Origin: Clostridiales bacterium Firm_13
GTDB taxonomy: Bacteria; Bacillota; Clostridia; Saccharofermentanales; Saccharofermentanaceae
Length of the DNA stretch: 64,000 nt
NCBI GenBank assembly: GCA_001603035.1
Contig: LVAS01000004.1
Span: 38,094-102,093 of the forward strand
Direction of reading: 5' to 3'
Positions 40,964 to 50,377 of the stretch are shown in pieces. The position numbers were made by a program, and so were the translations under genes. Positions within the stretch are counted from its first letter, which is position 1; every line of letters begins with the position of its first letter. The notes beneath the pieces are model-generated. The model did not search any database and had not been told where the DNA came from. It was given only the letters and a program-made list of their open reading frames with translations.

Positions 40964-43468
40964 ATGAAAATAGTCATTGTCGGTGGTGTTGCGGGAGGAG
41001 CGAGTGCGGCTACAAGACTCCGCCGTTTGTCGGAGAGCGCCGAGATTGTTCTTTTCGAGAAGAGTGAATTCATCTCTTATGCCAATTGCGGCTTACCTTA
41101 CTATATCGGCGGCGCCATTCGGGAGAGAGACCGCTTGGTGGTTACGAAACCGGAACTGTTGCGCGACCGCTTTTCTATCGATGTCCGAACCCAAAGCGAA
41201 GTCACGGCGATCAACCGTGCGGAGAAAACGGTCACGGTTGTCGACCGTAAGTCAGGGAATACGTATCGAGAATCATATGACAAGCTTCTCTTATCTCCGG
41301 GAGCATCGCCGAAGGTGCTTCCGATTCCGGGAGTTGATTTGCCCGGCGTTTTCACACTCCGGACCATTCCGGACACGTATGCGATCGATGATTATATTCG
41401 CACGCAAGAACCGCAAAAGGCCGTTGTTGTCGGAGGCGGTTTTATCGGGGTCGAAATCGCCGAAAACCTTAAGGAGAGAGGCCTTTCCGTAACGATCGTC
41501 GAATTCCTGGATCAGGTGTTGACGTTCCTCGATCGTGAGATTGTTGCTACGGTCCATCAGACATTGCGTAGCTCCGGAGTCGAGCTGATTCTGTCCGCAG
41601 GCGTCTCTGCGATCGAGAGGGACGGCTCGTCCGGGAAAATGACATTGAAGTTGTCCGATAACGGGGTTCTTTCGGCGGATTTGGTACTCCTTTGCACCGG
41701 CGTATCGCCGGACGGAAGCCTCGCCGCCTCCGCCGGACTTCCGTTGGGACCGGCCGGAAGCATTGTTGTCGACGACTCGTTCGCCACGTCGGATCCGGAT
41801 ATATTTGCCGTCGGCGATGCGATCGCCGTACGCAGCTTTATAAGCGGAAAGGAAGTCCTTGTTCCGTTGGCGGGTCCCGCAAACCGGCAGGGAAGAGATG
41901 CGGCCGCCTTCCTGCTCGGATTGGACGAGAAGGTGAAGCCGGGCGCAGCCCGGACGGTTCAGGGGTCCAGCGTCGTAAAGGTATTTGATTTGATCGCCGC
42001 GGCGACGGGATTCTCCGAGAAGCAGTTGATTCGAGAGGGAATACCGTATATGAAGACGCTGATACACCCGGCGAGCCATGCGACGTATTATCCGAATTCG
42101 ACGAACATGAGCATGAAGATGTTGTTTTCGCCGGAAGGCCGGATCCTCGGCGCGCAGGCCGTCGGTTATGACGGCGTTGAAAAGCGCATCGATGTCATTG
42201 CCACAGCGATACGCCTCGGCGGAACGGTCTTTGATCTGGAAGAACTTGAACTCTGTTATGCGCCGCCCGTGTCGTCCGCCAAAGATCCGGTCAATATGCT
42301 CGGATTTACCGCATCCAATATCCTGCGCGGGGATGTTTCGGTTTTTTATGCGGAGCAAGTGGATAAGCTTTTGACAGAGGGCGCCTACTTTCTGGATGTA
42401 AGTACGCCGGATGAGATTGCGATGGGCACGATTCCCGGTGCGCACTCGATTCCGCTTGACTCGCTTCGGACGCGACTCGGCGAATTGCCTGCCGATCGAC
42501 CGATTTATACGTTTTGCCGCGTGGGATTGCGCGGGTATGTCGCCGTGCGCCTTTTAAAGCAACACGGATATGACGCACGCAATTTATCCGGCGGTTACCG
42601 CACGTATAACCTCCTTCGCAAAGAGGCGGCCGCAGTTTCATGTGATCGGAGTTCTTCGACAAAATCAAATGGAAACGGAGAAACGAATATGACAGACAAC
42701 GCTTCGCAGACCCGCGAGACCCCGTCCGCTGCACCCGCTCTTACCATTGCGGTCGACGCCTGCGGCCTTTCGTGTCCCGGCCCGATTATGAAGGTCGCCG
42801 AATCAATCCGCTCTGTCTCCGACGGCGATGTCCTTCGAATTACTGCGACGGATCCGGCGTTTGCCTCCGATATTGACATGTGGTGTCAGCGCACCGGCAA
42901 TACGCTTCTTTCCGTTAACCGAGATAAAGGTATCTTTACGGTCGACCTTAAAAAGGGAGTGGGCGCCGATAGAAGCGCTCCCTCCGTGCAGACGGCCGGC
43001 AATGACAAAACAATGGTGATCTTCAGCGGAGATCTCGATAAGGCGATCGCGGCATTCATTATCGCCAACGGCGCTGCGGCAATGGGCAGAAAGGTTACGA
43101 TGTTCTTCACTTTCTGGGGCTTGAATATCCTAAGGAAGAGCACGCATGTTCCCGTGAAGAAGAATCTTGTCGAGAAAATGTTCGGCGTTATGATGCCCCG
43201 CGGGTCCAAGAAACTCGGCCTTTCCCGGATGAACATGGGCGGGATGGGCGCCAAAATGATCCGCGCCGTGATGAAACAGAAGAACGTCCAGTCGTTGGAG
43301 GAGTTGATCCGCGCCGCGATGGCAAACGGCGTTCATGTTCAGGCATGCCAGATGTCGATGGACATTATGGGGATTCATCAGGAAGAATTGCTGGATGGCG
43401 TTGAACTTGCGGGAGTGGCGACATTCCTCGGTTCTGCCGAGACCTCGGATACCAATTTGTTTATTTGA
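40964..43468 (+). CDS. CoA-disulfide reductase-rhodanese-TusA-DsrE fusion
   Basis: 834 residues with four parts. ~1-445: FAD/NAD disulfide oxidoreductase (IVGGVAGGASAATRLRR; single redox Cys in YANCGLPYY near 42; NADH site VVGGGFIGVEIAENL), typical of CoA-disulfide or persulfide reductases. ~460-550: rhodanese with active Cys in FCRVGLRG (~518). ~595-670: TusA-like domain with CGLSCPGP. ~680-834: DsrE-type domain (VIFSGDLDKAIAAFIIANGA). Together it would reduce persulfides or CoA disulfides and relay sulfane sulfur. At 42689, between rhodanese and TusA, an in-frame ATG has CGGAG 8 nt upstream, so a separate TusA-DsrE product is possible. RBS GGAGG for the full protein. Confidence 0.9.
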   Translation: MKIVIVGGVAGGASAATRLRRLSESAEIVLFEKSEFISYANCGLPYYIGGAIRERDRLVVTKPELLRDRFSIDVRTQSEVTAINRAEKTVTVVDRKSGNTYRESYDKLLLSPGASPKVLPIPGVDLPGVFTLRTIPDTYAIDDYIRTQEPQKAVVVGGGFIGVEIAENLKERGLSVTIVEFLDQVLTFLDREIVATVHQTLRSSGVELILSAGVSAIERDGSSGKMTLKLSDNGVLSADLVLLCTGVSPDGSLAASAGLPLGPAGSIVVDDSFATSDPDIFAVGDAIAVRSFISGKEVLVPLAGPANRQGRDAAAFLLGLDEKVKPGAARTVQGSSVVKVFDLIAAATGFSEKQLIREGIPYMKTLIHPASHATYYPNSTNMSMKMLFSPEGRILGAQAVGYDGVEKRIDVIATAIRLGGTVFDLEELELCYAPPVSSAKDPVNMLGFTASNILRGDVSVFYAEQVDKLLTEGAYFLDVSTPDEIAMGTIPGAHSIPLDSLRTRLGELPADRPIYTFCRVGLRGYVAVRLLKQHGYDARNLSGGYRTYNLLRKEAAAVSCDRSSSTKSNGNGETNMTDNASQTRETPSAAPALTIAVDACGLSCPGPIMKVAESIRSVSDGDVLRITATDPAFASDIDMWCQRTGNTLLSVNRDKGIFTVDLKKGVGADRSAPSVQTAGNDKTMVIFSGDLDKAIAAFIIANGAAAMGRKVTMFFTFWGLNILRKSTHVPVKKNLVEKMFGVMMPRGSKKLGLSRMNMGGMGAKMIRAVMKQKNVQSLEELIRAAMANGVHVQACQMSMDIMGIHQEELLDGVELAGVATFLGSAETSDTNLFI

Positions 43469-43515
43469 GCCGGTTCGGCGTTCGAATCGCGCATATTTCG
43501 AAAGGAGTATACGTT

Positions 43516-44166
43516 ATGGCACTAGACTATGATCAATTTGTTCAGATGCTGCGTGACGAGAATAAAGATGATCTCGTGCGAGCGGTTCTCGACGTACTTG
43601 AGAGAGAAGAGGTTCCGATTCCTGAGCTCTATGAGAAGTATTTTCTCCCCGCGGTGAACGGATTTGAATGCCCCGTGCTGGATCGGCGCAAATGTGTCTG
43701 GATGCAAAAGGTTCAGTCGTCGATTATTCGTACTCTGCTTGAGTGCACATATCCTTACCTTCTTCGGGCGCGTCCTTCTCTTCCGTCTCCCAAGACGGTC
43801 GCCGTCATTTGCCCGGACGGCGAGTCGGACGAGATCTTTGCCCGAATGATTTCGGATTATTTTACGCTTCTCGGACATAAGAGTGTCTTTGTCGGAGCGG
43901 ATACCGATCCCGAGGATTTTGTATCGGTCGTCGGGTATATTCATCCGGACCTTCTCGTTATGAATGTCGTCAATCCCTACCATATTGTCTCAGCCAGCCA
44001 TACGATTCGACGGGTTCGCGAAGAGAACAGCGACTCTGTTTCTGTCTACGTTTGTGGTCCTGCATTCGTATTGAATCCCGAAGCCGTCGTCCCTTCCGGC
44101 GCTGACGGATTTATCACGGGATACGAGGATGTCATTGAAATTGATAAAGGGGGGTGGTCGAAATGA
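43516..44166 (+). CDS. Cobalamin-binding-domain protein lacking the usual His ligand
   Basis: 216 residues from ATG 43516 (AAAGGAG upstream). Residues ~1-85 are helical like the B12-binding cap (LLERxxVPIPELYEKYFLPAV-type spacing); ~90-205 is a Rossmann domain (TVAVICPDGESDEIFARMISDYFTLLGHKSVFVG). At the place of the DxHxxG signature it reads DGESDE, so there is no His to ligate cobalt. It may bind corrinoid base-on or have another ligand. The stop overlaps the ABC permease start by 4 bp (ATGA). No methyltransferase lies nearby. Confidence 0.68.
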   Translation: MALDYDQFVQMLRDENKDDLVRAVLDVLEREEVPIPELYEKYFLPAVNGFECPVLDRRKCVWMQKVQSSIIRTLLECTYPYLLRARPSLPSPKTVAVICPDGESDEIFARMISDYFTLLGHKSVFVGADTDPEDFVSVVGYIHPDLLVMNVVNPYHIVSASHTIRRVREENSDSVSVYVCGPAFVLNPEAVVPSGADGFITGYEDVIEIDKGGWSK

Positions 44167-45323
44167 GACTCGCCTGTAGCATAGCGATTCGTTTTCTTAA
44201 GTCGGGGAAAGGGCAGACGATTCTGATCGCGCTCGGAATTGCGATCGGCGTATCGGTTCAAATCTTCATCGGCCTTCTTATTACGGGGCTTCAACAGAGT
44301 CTGATCGATAAGACGATCGGGAGATCCCCTCAGATAACCGTCACGGCAAAGGAGGACGGAAAGACCATTCCGGATGCCGGGGCACTTGCTGCCAAGATAC
44401 AAGGATACGGAGACGAAATCGTCGCGGCGGAACCCGCGTCCGACGGATCTGCCTTCCTTTCCTTTTCGGACAAGACGGACCCGATCCTTTTTCGGGGAAT
44501 GGATCTTGCCGCATCCGACCAGATTCTTCGCATCGGCGAAGGAATATATGAAGGCCGGCTTCCCAATGCCGACGATGAGATACTTGTCGGGAAGGACCTT
44601 GCCGAGAAATTGGCTCTTTCTTCGGGGGATACCGTAAAGATCGCAATACCATATGGCACGGAGAAAGAGTATAAGGTCTCCGGGCTTTACGACCTGAAAG
44701 TCGCATCGATAAACTCTTCTTGGATCATCGGTACTTTATCCGCGACACAGGCATTCTTTGATTACGGGTCCGGGGTTACATCGATCGGAATCAAGGTAAA
44801 GACTCCGTTTGAAGCCGACAACACAGCCACCAAGCTCTCGTCTTACATCGGAGACGGAAACCTTACGTTTACCGATTGGAAAACACAGAACGAGCAACTA
44901 CTAAGTGGGTTGAACGGTCAGAGTATATCGAGCATTATGATTCAGGTTTTTGTGCTCGTTTCTGTCGTTCTCGGTATCGCGAGCGTATTGGCGATCACCG
45001 TCATGCAAAAGTCCAAGCAGGTCGGAATTCTGAAGGCAATGGGGATCACCGACCGCATTTCAAGTCTGGTCTTTCTGTTTCAGGGGCTCTTCCTGGGTTT
45101 GCTCGGAGCCGTGCTCGGAGTTCTTCTCGGGGTAGGATTATGTGTCATGTTCGTGACTTTTGCGCGAAATCCCGACGGAACCGCTTTGATAGCCATCTCT
45201 GTCGATTATGGTTTCATCGCTTTGTCGGCGGGGATTGCGGTCCTTGCCGCTATCGTAGCGTCTCTTATTCCCGCCCGCAAATCTTCCCAATTGAATCCGA
45301 TTGAGGTGATAAGAAATGGCTGA
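44163..45323 (+). CDS. ABC transporter permease, FtsX/MacB family
   Basis: 386 residues from the ATG at 44163, with GGGGGG ~8 nt upstream. One N-terminal helix (~10-38), a large outside domain ~40-255 (MacB_PCD-like), then three helices (~260-285, ~310-340, ~352-375). The mid-section VTVMQKSKQVGILKAMGITD is the hallmark coupling loop of FtsX-type permeases. It would act mechanotransmissively, exporting or releasing a lipid, peptide or lipoprotein rather than importing a solute. Overlaps the ATPase gene by 8 bp. Confidence 0.85.
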   Translation: MRLACSIAIRFLKSGKGQTILIALGIAIGVSVQIFIGLLITGLQQSLIDKTIGRSPQITVTAKEDGKTIPDAGALAAKIQGYGDEIVAAEPASDGSAFLSFSDKTDPILFRGMDLAASDQILRIGEGIYEGRLPNADDEILVGKDLAEKLALSSGDTVKIAIPYGTEKEYKVSGLYDLKVASINSSWIIGTLSATQAFFDYGSGVTSIGIKVKTPFEADNTATKLSSYIGDGNLTFTDWKTQNEQLLSGLNGQSISSIMIQVFVLVSVVLGIASVLAITVMQKSKQVGILKAMGITDRISSLVFLFQGLFLGLLGAVLGVLLGVGLCVMFVTFARNPDGTALIAISVDYGFIALSAGIAVLAAIVASLIPARKSSQLNPIEVIRNG

Positions 45324-46002
45324 GATTGTCCGCCTTCAAAATATTAATAAGATCTACGGAGACAAAATCCGTACGCAAGTCCTTTTCGATATTAACCTCT
45401 CCTTTGAGGAGGGGACATTCAATTCGATTATCGGCGCGTCGGGGAGCGGCAAGAGCACGCTTCTCAATATTCTCGGAACGCTTGACCAACCGACAACGGG
45501 CGATATTCTCATCCGGGGCGTTCGCACGAGCGACATGAAAAGGAAGCAGATCGCACGCTTCAGAAACGAAACGATCGGCTTCATCTTCCAGTTCCATTAT
45601 CTGCTCCCTGAGTTTACCGCGCTCGAAAACGTATTGATGCCGACGCGCATTCAAAACGGCAAAGTAACAGATGCGGAAAAAGCTCGGGCCAAAGAACTCC
45701 TCGATGTTGTCGGCCTTTCGGGCGTCATGAATAATCTCTCCGTCAATATGTCGGGAGGGCAACAGCAGCGGGCCGCGATTGCGCGCGCATTGATGAATCG
45801 CCCGCCGATCATTCTTGCAGACGAGCCGACCGGCAATCTTGATTCGGTCTCGACGGAATCGATCTATAAGCTTCTCCGTCAAGTGAATCGGGAGACGGGA
45901 ACCACCTTCATTGTCATTACGCATGACTCGCGTATCGCGGAGAAGGCGGATCGCATTGTCGAGATTAAGGACGGCCGGATCGGACTCGATCTCAAGAACT
46001 GA
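45316..46002 (+). CDS. ABC transporter ATP-binding protein, MacB/LolD family
   Basis: 228 residues. Walker [16 protein letters not shown] near 38, signature [17 protein letters not shown] near 145, Walker [14 protein letters not shown]-loop VITHDSRIA. The segment [23 protein letters not shown] is the LolD/MacB Q-loop. It pairs with the FtsX-like permease immediately upstream. It is convergent with the DUF4349 lipoprotein gene, 1 bp apart. Confidence 0.9.
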   Translation: MAEIVRLQNINKIYGDKIRTQVLFDINLSFEEGTFNSIIGASGSGKSTLLNILGTLDQPTTGDILIRGVRTSDMKRKQIARFRNETIGFIFQFHYLLPEFTALENVLMPTRIQNGKVTDAEKARAKELLDVVGLSGVMNNLSVNMSGGQQQRAAIARALMNRPPIILADEPTGNLDSVSTESIYKLLRQVNRETGTTFIVITHDSRIAEKADRIVEIKDGRIGLDLKN

Positions 46003-46003
46003 A

Positions 46004-46978
46004 TTATTTCGCTTTGTTGTTCTTTCTCTTCTTTCTGACTTTGATCGGAATGATGATCGCGGCGAGAATCGCGCCGATAATCAGCGCCGGAATGAAAAGG
46101 AAACTTACGATCGTCAGTATGCCTCCAAACACGTAGGACGTGACGGCAATGCTGTTGGTAAACGCCTTTTGCATGCTTGTGCCGATATAACTCATTGTCC
46201 AAGAGGAGAGAAGCCCGCTGTTCGGATCCGGCTTGACTTCGGCCGGCGGCGGCGTAGGTTCTGTAATTTGGATCGTGACGGTTGAATAGCCGACCTGGTT
46301 ATCCATAAGGCGCAACTGCCCCTTGATCGTCTCGATGTCCTGTTGGACACTGTCCAATTCTTGGCGTACGGCAAGGATATCTTCGATTTTGACGGCTTGT
46401 GCCATGATTGCCAGAAGCTGCTTTTCTTGCGCCTCTGCGTTGGTCAGGCGGGAAGTAAGGTCGACATAATTGGCGGTCACATCTTGCGAATACATATTGG
46501 ACGACTGAATTGTTCCGAGATCACTAAGTCCGTCCGAAAAGGACTTGAGTTTCTCGGGCGGGATTCGAACGGTCACGGTCGCCGAAGAAGAATCTTCACC
46601 CGCCGTGTAACTAGAGTCGGAGATATACCCGCCGATCGCCGTGGCATCCGATGTGATCTTCGCGACGGCTTTCGCGGCATCGTCGGCTTCAAGCGAAATA
46701 CTCACGGTATATATGATCTTCTTTCCAGAATCGGAAGCGTCGCCGGGATCAATGACAACAGCACCGGCGGAATCGGTCGGTTCATTCGCGAGAGCCCCGG
46801 CTTCCGTTTCGGCGGTGGTCTCGAAGGCAACATTTCCGCCGTCCGCAGAACTCTTGTCCGCAAGAGCGGACGTCTTGTTCGCACTTGCGCCGCAGGCGGT
46901 GAGAAACAGAGAAGTCGCAAGGAAAAGAGCGAGAACAAGGAAAAGGTTTGTACCGGTTAATACCTTGTGTTTTTTCAT
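46004..46978 (-). CDS. DUF4349 lipoprotein
   Basis: 324 residues. A long lipoprotein signal ends at the lipobox LTAC near residue 29. An acidic Ala/Thr linker follows (~32-85), then the DUF4349 domain (~88-265) with IIYTVSISLEADDAAKAVAKI, IGGYISDSSYT and a coiled coil TNAEAQEKQLLAIMAQAVKIEDILAVRQEL. One C-terminal helix (~280-307) plus a Lys-rich tail indicate double anchorage. DUF4349 proteins are of unknown function and often sit near ABC exporters, as here. Confidence 0.82.
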   Translation of the reverse strand: MKKHKVLTGTNLFLVLALFLATSLFLTACGASANKTSALADKSSADGGNVAFETTAETEAGALANEPTDSAGAVVIDPGDASDSGKKIIYTVSISLEADDAAKAVAKITSDATAIGGYISDSSYTAGEDSSSATVTVRIPPEKLKSFSDGLSDLGTIQSSNMYSQDVTANYVDLTSRLTNAEAQEKQLLAIMAQAVKIEDILAVRQELDSVQQDIETIKGQLRLMDNQVGYSTVTIQITEPTPPPAEVKPDPNSGLLSSWTMSYIGTSMQKAFTNSIAVTSYVFGGILTIVSFLFIPALIIGAILAAIIIPIKVRKKRKNNKAK

Positions 46979-47104
46979 TCTTACATCCTCCTATATTGTC
47001 AGTATAGAAAAAACAGATTCGTTGTCAAATAAACAAGAGAAATAGACGTACATTCTATTTACAATACGTATTGTACGAAGAATCTGTTGCAGTTGTTTGG
47101 AGAC

Positions 47105-47139
47105 AAACAAAAAACGCCCACCCGGAAAAGGTGGACGTT
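47105..47139 (-). terminator. Terminator after tRNA-Gln
   Basis: AACG-c-CCACC (47113-47122) pairs with GGTGG-a-CGTT (47130-47139); on the minus strand the stem is followed by TTTTGTTTG. Confidence 0.8.
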
Positions 47140-47145
47140 TCTTTG

Positions 47146-47219
47146 TGGCTGCCGAACAGGGATTCGAACCCCAACAAACTGCTCCAGAGGCAGTCGTGCT
47201 ACCGTTACACAATTCGGCA
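47146..47219 (-). tRNA. tRNA-Gln (anticodon CTG)
   Basis: 74 nt with encoded CCA. The acceptor stem starts U1-A72, the glutamine identity pair, and discriminator G73 follows. Anticodon loop CTCTGGA (anticodon CTG, codon CAG), T-arm GGGTTCGAATCCC. Confidence 0.95.
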
Positions 47220-47274
47220 ATAGCCCGCGCGGTCATGCGTGCTCTGGACATTGAATGCGCAACCGACGGAAGAA

Positions 47275-47303
47275 AGTATAGCAGAACTTTTTTGGCGGTG
47301 CAA
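47275..47303 (-). promoter_or_regulatory. Promoter of tRNA-Gln
   Basis: Minus strand TTGCAC (47303-47298) and extended -10 TGCTATACT (hexamer 47280-47275) with a 17-bp spacer. The predicted leader before the tRNA is about 50 nt. Confidence 0.7.
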
Positions 47304-47341
47304 GTGCGCTTTCGCACAAAGTCGTGAAAAACAAGACGCAT

Positions 47342-47399
47342 TTCCGGAGCGACTGCCTGCGACAGATTCGATTGAACTGTCGCAGGCGGCCTCTCGGAA
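47342..47399 (-). terminator. Large hairpin downstream of adhE
   Basis: Perfect 11-bp stem GCCTGCGACAG / CTGTCGCAGGC (47355-47365, 47377-47387) with an outer TTCCG / CGGAA pairing. On the minus strand TGCGTCTTGTTTTT follows a few bases further, so it probably ends adhE transcription, though the T-run is not directly attached. Confidence 0.55.
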
Positions 47400-47422
47400 T
47401 GGACGCGTCCGGGATGGATCAA

Positions 47423-50053
47423 TCAATAGATCTTTTCGAAGATCTCTTTGATCTCAGAAACGAGGGGATAACGGGGATTGGTTCCCGTGCACTGATCTTC
47501 AAAAGCCTTCTCGGCTAATGCGTCGAGATCTCGGAAGTATTCCTTCTTCGTGATGCCGTTTTCGGAAACTTTCGTCGGGATGTTCAGCCGTGCGTTCAAC
47601 TCTTCGATCGCCTTAACCAAAGCGCTCACGCCTTCTTCGGTTGTTCCGAACGGCAAACCGATATGGCGTGCGATTTCGGCGTACCGCTTATCGGCGATGA
47701 AGGTCTCATATTTCGGGAAGGAGACGAATTTGGTCGGCTTCTGCGCGTTATAACGAATGACATGCGGCAGAAGGATTGCGTTCGCACGGCCGTGCGGGAT
47801 GTGGAATTCTCCGCCGAGCTTATGCGCCATCGAGTGGTTGATGCCCAAGAAAGCATTGGAGAAGGCCATACCTGCAATACAGGAAGCATTGTGCATCTTT
47901 TCTCTTGCGCGGCGGTTGCCGGGATTCTCGTATGCTTCGGGCAGGTTTTCGAAGACAAGCTTGATTGCGTGGAGCGCAAGGCCGTCTGTGTAGTCGGATG
48001 CGAAGGTCGATACGTACGCTTCGATCGCGTGGGTCAGTACATCCATACCGGTATCCGCCGTGATGCTTCTGGGAACGGACATGACGAAATCCGGATCGAT
48101 GATCGCGACATCGGGCGTCAATTCGTAATCGGCCAGCGGATATTTGACGGAGGCTTCTTTGTCCGAGATAACGGCAAAGGATGTGACCTCGGAACCTGTA
48201 CCGCTGGTTGTCGGAATCGCGACCAACTTCGCCTTTTTGCCCATGTGCGGAAACTTGATGATTCGCTTTCTGATATCCATAAACTTCAGAGTAAGCGAGG
48301 TAAAGTCAAGATCCGGGTTCTCGTAGAACATCCACATTCCTTTGGCGGCATCCATCGCGGATCCTCCACCCAGAGCGATAATTACGTCCGGCTGGAATTC
48401 TTTCATCGCCTCGACGCCGCGGTAGATTGTCTGGATATCCGGATCGGGCTCGACGTCCGAAAAGATTTTGCAGTGAACATACTCTTTTCTCTTACGAAGG
48501 TAATAGAGGATCTTATCGACATATCCGAATTTCACCATCGCGGGATCGGTGACGATGAACGCCTTGGAAATATTCGGCATCTTTTCGAGATATTGCGTGG
48601 AATCAAATTCGAAGTAGATCTTCTCGGGAATTTTGAACCACTGCATATTTGTTCTCCTTTTGGCGACGCGCTTCTTGTTGACCAGATTCACGGCGGAAAC
48701 ATTCGAGGAAGTGGAATTCTTCCCATAGGATCCGCAGCCCAAAGTCAACGAAGGCATATTGGTATTGTAAATGTCGCCGATCGCGCCGTGCGAAGAAGGA
48801 GAATTGATGATGAGGCGGCTTGCTTTCAGCCGGGTCGCATATTCGTCCTGAACCGCCGTGTCTTCGGCATGGACGACGGCGGAATGCCCGAGACCGCCGA
48901 ATTCGATGACACTCTCGGCTCTCTCGATGCCTTCCTCGGTCGAATCGACGACATAGTAGGCGAGGATCGGACTCAGCTTCTCAACGGAAAGCGGGAAGTC
49001 GGAGCCGACGCCTTTGAGCGGGGCAAGAAGGATTTTGGTATCTTCCGCGACGGTGATTCCGGCGAGCTTCGCGATGCTTACGGCAGGCTGACCGACGATC
49101 GAAGGAATAACGGCGGGGTGCGGGCCGGGCTTAATGACGGCTTTTTCCAGTGCCTTTGTCTCCTCTTCGGTCAAGAAAACGCACGCGTTCTCTTTCATGA
49201 AGGCTTCGAATTCGTCGCGGATTTCTTTATCGACGATGACGGACTGTTCCGAAGCGCAGATCATGCCGTTGTCAAAGGTTTTGGACATCATCAGGTCGGT
49301 TGCCGCCCGCTTGACATTGGCGGACTTATGGATGTAGCAAGGGACGTTTCCGGGACCGACGCCGAGGGCGGGTTTTCCGGTGCTGTAAGCGGACTGTACC
49401 ATGGCGGAACCGCCTGTGGCAAGGACCATCGCGACCCCCGGATGATTCATAAGGAGTGTGGTCGCTTCAATCGAAGGCGTTTTGACCCACTGAATACAAT
49501 TCTCGGGAGCGCCGTTTGCAATCGCCGCATGATAGAGAATTTCGGCGGCCATCGAACTGCAACGTTGCGCGGACGGATGGAAAGCGAAGATGATCGGATT
49601 TCTCGTCTTGATCGCAATCAGAATCTTAAACATGGTGGTCGAGGTCGGATTGGTGACGGGAGTCACCGCGCAGACGACACCGACGGGTTCAGCGATTTCC
49701 TCGAAATCCTCATATTCATTTTCTTCGATAATGCCGACAGTCCGAGACGCCTTAATACTGTGGTAGACGTATTCTGTCGCGAAAATATTCTTTGTGACTT
49801 TATCCTCGAAAATGCCGCGTCCGGTCTCGTCGACGGCCGCGCGGGCAAGTTTGAGGTGAGCGGCAAGTCCGGCTTCCGACATTGCCTTGACAATTCTGTC
49901 AATCGCCTCCTGATCCATTGTCAGAAATTCGGCGAGGGCTTTCTGCCCGTTGGCGACAAGTTCGTTGATTTCGACGACCGCAGGCGAAAGAGTGATCTCT
50001 TTCTCCTTTTCGGGTTCGGGTATCGCTGTTTTCTTGGTCATAGTGGCAGCCAT
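47423..50053 (-). CDS. adhE: Bifunctional acetaldehyde-CoA/alcohol dehydrogenase AdhE
   Basis: 876 residues from ATG 50053 (GGAGG 6 nt upstream). ~20-450: acylating aldehyde dehydrogenase with catalytic Cys in [10 protein letters not shown]. ~465-870: Fe-dependent alcohol dehydrogenase with [22 protein letters not shown] and metal ligands in [21 protein letters not shown]. It reduces acetyl-CoA to ethanol with two NADH, regenerating NAD+ in fermentation; the family forms spirosomes. The promoter is at 50126-50154. It faces the DeoR gene across a shared control region. Confidence 0.97.
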   Translation of the reverse strand: MAATMTKKTAIPEPEKEKEITLSPAVVEINELVANGQKALAEFLTMDQEAIDRIVKAMSEAGLAAHLKLARAAVDETGRGIFEDKVTKNIFATEYVYHSIKASRTVGIIEENEYEDFEEIAEPVGVVCAVTPVTNPTSTTMFKILIAIKTRNPIIFAFHPSAQRCSSMAAEILYHAAIANGAPENCIQWVKTPSIEATTLLMNHPGVAMVLATGGSAMVQSAYSTGKPALGVGPGNVPCYIHKSANVKRAATDLMMSKTFDNGMICASEQSVIVDKEIRDEFEAFMKENACVFLTEEETKALEKAVIKPGPHPAVIPSIVGQPAVSIAKLAGITVAEDTKILLAPLKGVGSDFPLSVEKLSPILAYYVVDSTEEGIERAESVIEFGGLGHSAVVHAEDTAVQDEYATRLKASRLIINSPSSHGAIGDIYNTNMPSLTLGCGSYGKNSTSSNVSAVNLVNKKRVAKRRTNMQWFKIPEKIYFEFDSTQYLEKMPNISKAFIVTDPAMVKFGYVDKILYYLRKRKEYVHCKIFSDVEPDPDIQTIYRGVEAMKEFQPDVIIALGGGSAMDAAKGMWMFYENPDLDFTSLTLKFMDIRKRIIKFPHMGKKAKLVAIPTTSGTGSEVTSFAVISDKEASVKYPLADYELTPDVAIIDPDFVMSVPRSITADTGMDVLTHAIEAYVSTFASDYTDGLALHAIKLVFENLPEAYENPGNRRAREKMHNASCIAGMAFSNAFLGINHSMAHKLGGEFHIPHGRANAILLPHVIRYNAQKPTKFVSFPKYETFIADKRYAEIARHIGLPFGTTEEGVSALVKAIEELNARLNIPTKVSENGITKKEYFRDLDALAEKAFEDQCTGTNPRYPLVSEIKEIFEKIY

Positions 50054-50077
50054 AGAATACCTCCAAATGCCTTTTTC

Positions 50078-50089
50078 GTGAATTTTCAC
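50078..50089. promoter_or_regulatory. GTGAA-TT-TTCAC dyad in the adhE leader
   Basis: Short inverted repeat just before the adhE RBS. It could be a Rex- or other regulator site, but lacks the full Rex consensus; weak support. Confidence 0.25.
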
Positions 50090-50125
50090 ATTGCTTTCAA
50101 AACGCTTTTGCTATTTTGCAATTTG

Positions 50126-50154
50126 ATTATACTTTTTTGCGCGAGCGCCGTCAC
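50126..50154 (-). promoter_or_regulatory. Promoter of adhE
   Basis: Minus strand GTGACG (50154-50149) and TATAAT (50131-50126) with a 17-bp spacer, giving a ~65-nt leader to the adhE start. Confidence 0.65.
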
Positions 50155-50226
50155 TTGTTTTTTTATACGAAAATACTCGGATCATTCGATAAGATATTGT
50201 AAAAAAAGGAAGAAAGTAATTTTGAA

Positions 50227-50321
50227 TGATTTTCAAATAGGAAAGAATATTGGAAAAAAATGACGGAATATGAAAATCATTTATTGACATATGCCCGTTC
50301 TATTGGTAATCTTGAAAATCA
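50227..50321. promoter_or_regulatory. Three copies of TGAAAATCA, candidate DeoR operators
   Basis: The 9-mer occurs at 50271-50279 and 50313-50321 in plus orientation and at 50227-50235 inverted. One copy lies just before the -35, one at the transcription start of the DeoR gene and one upstream towards adhE. The placement fits autorepression and joint control of both genes. Confidence 0.5.
50284..50312 (+). promoter_or_regulatory. Promoter of the deoR-family gene
   Basis: TTGACA (50284-50289), 17-bp spacer, TAATCT (50307-50312). It is bracketed by TGAAAATCA elements. Confidence 0.75.
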
Positions 50322-50377
50322 GAAAGGCGAATACGCACGATGTTTGGATCAGAACCGACAGCGTTTAGGAGGAAGTT

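Noticed and set aside
41291..42445. 384-codon minus-strand frame opposite the CoA-disulfide reductase
   Set aside because: Antisense shadow; Arg-rich, no motif.
50078..50089. Rex binding site before adhE
   Set aside because: The dyad GTGAA-TT-TTCAC is too short and lacks the TTGTT/AACAA arms; listed only as a weak dyad.
47663..50263. Very long open frame (866 codons) on the plus strand opposite adhE
   Set aside because: It is antisense to adhE, whose motifs and RBS are clear; its composition is of shadow type (rich in Arg, Gly, Asp, His) with no recognisable domain.
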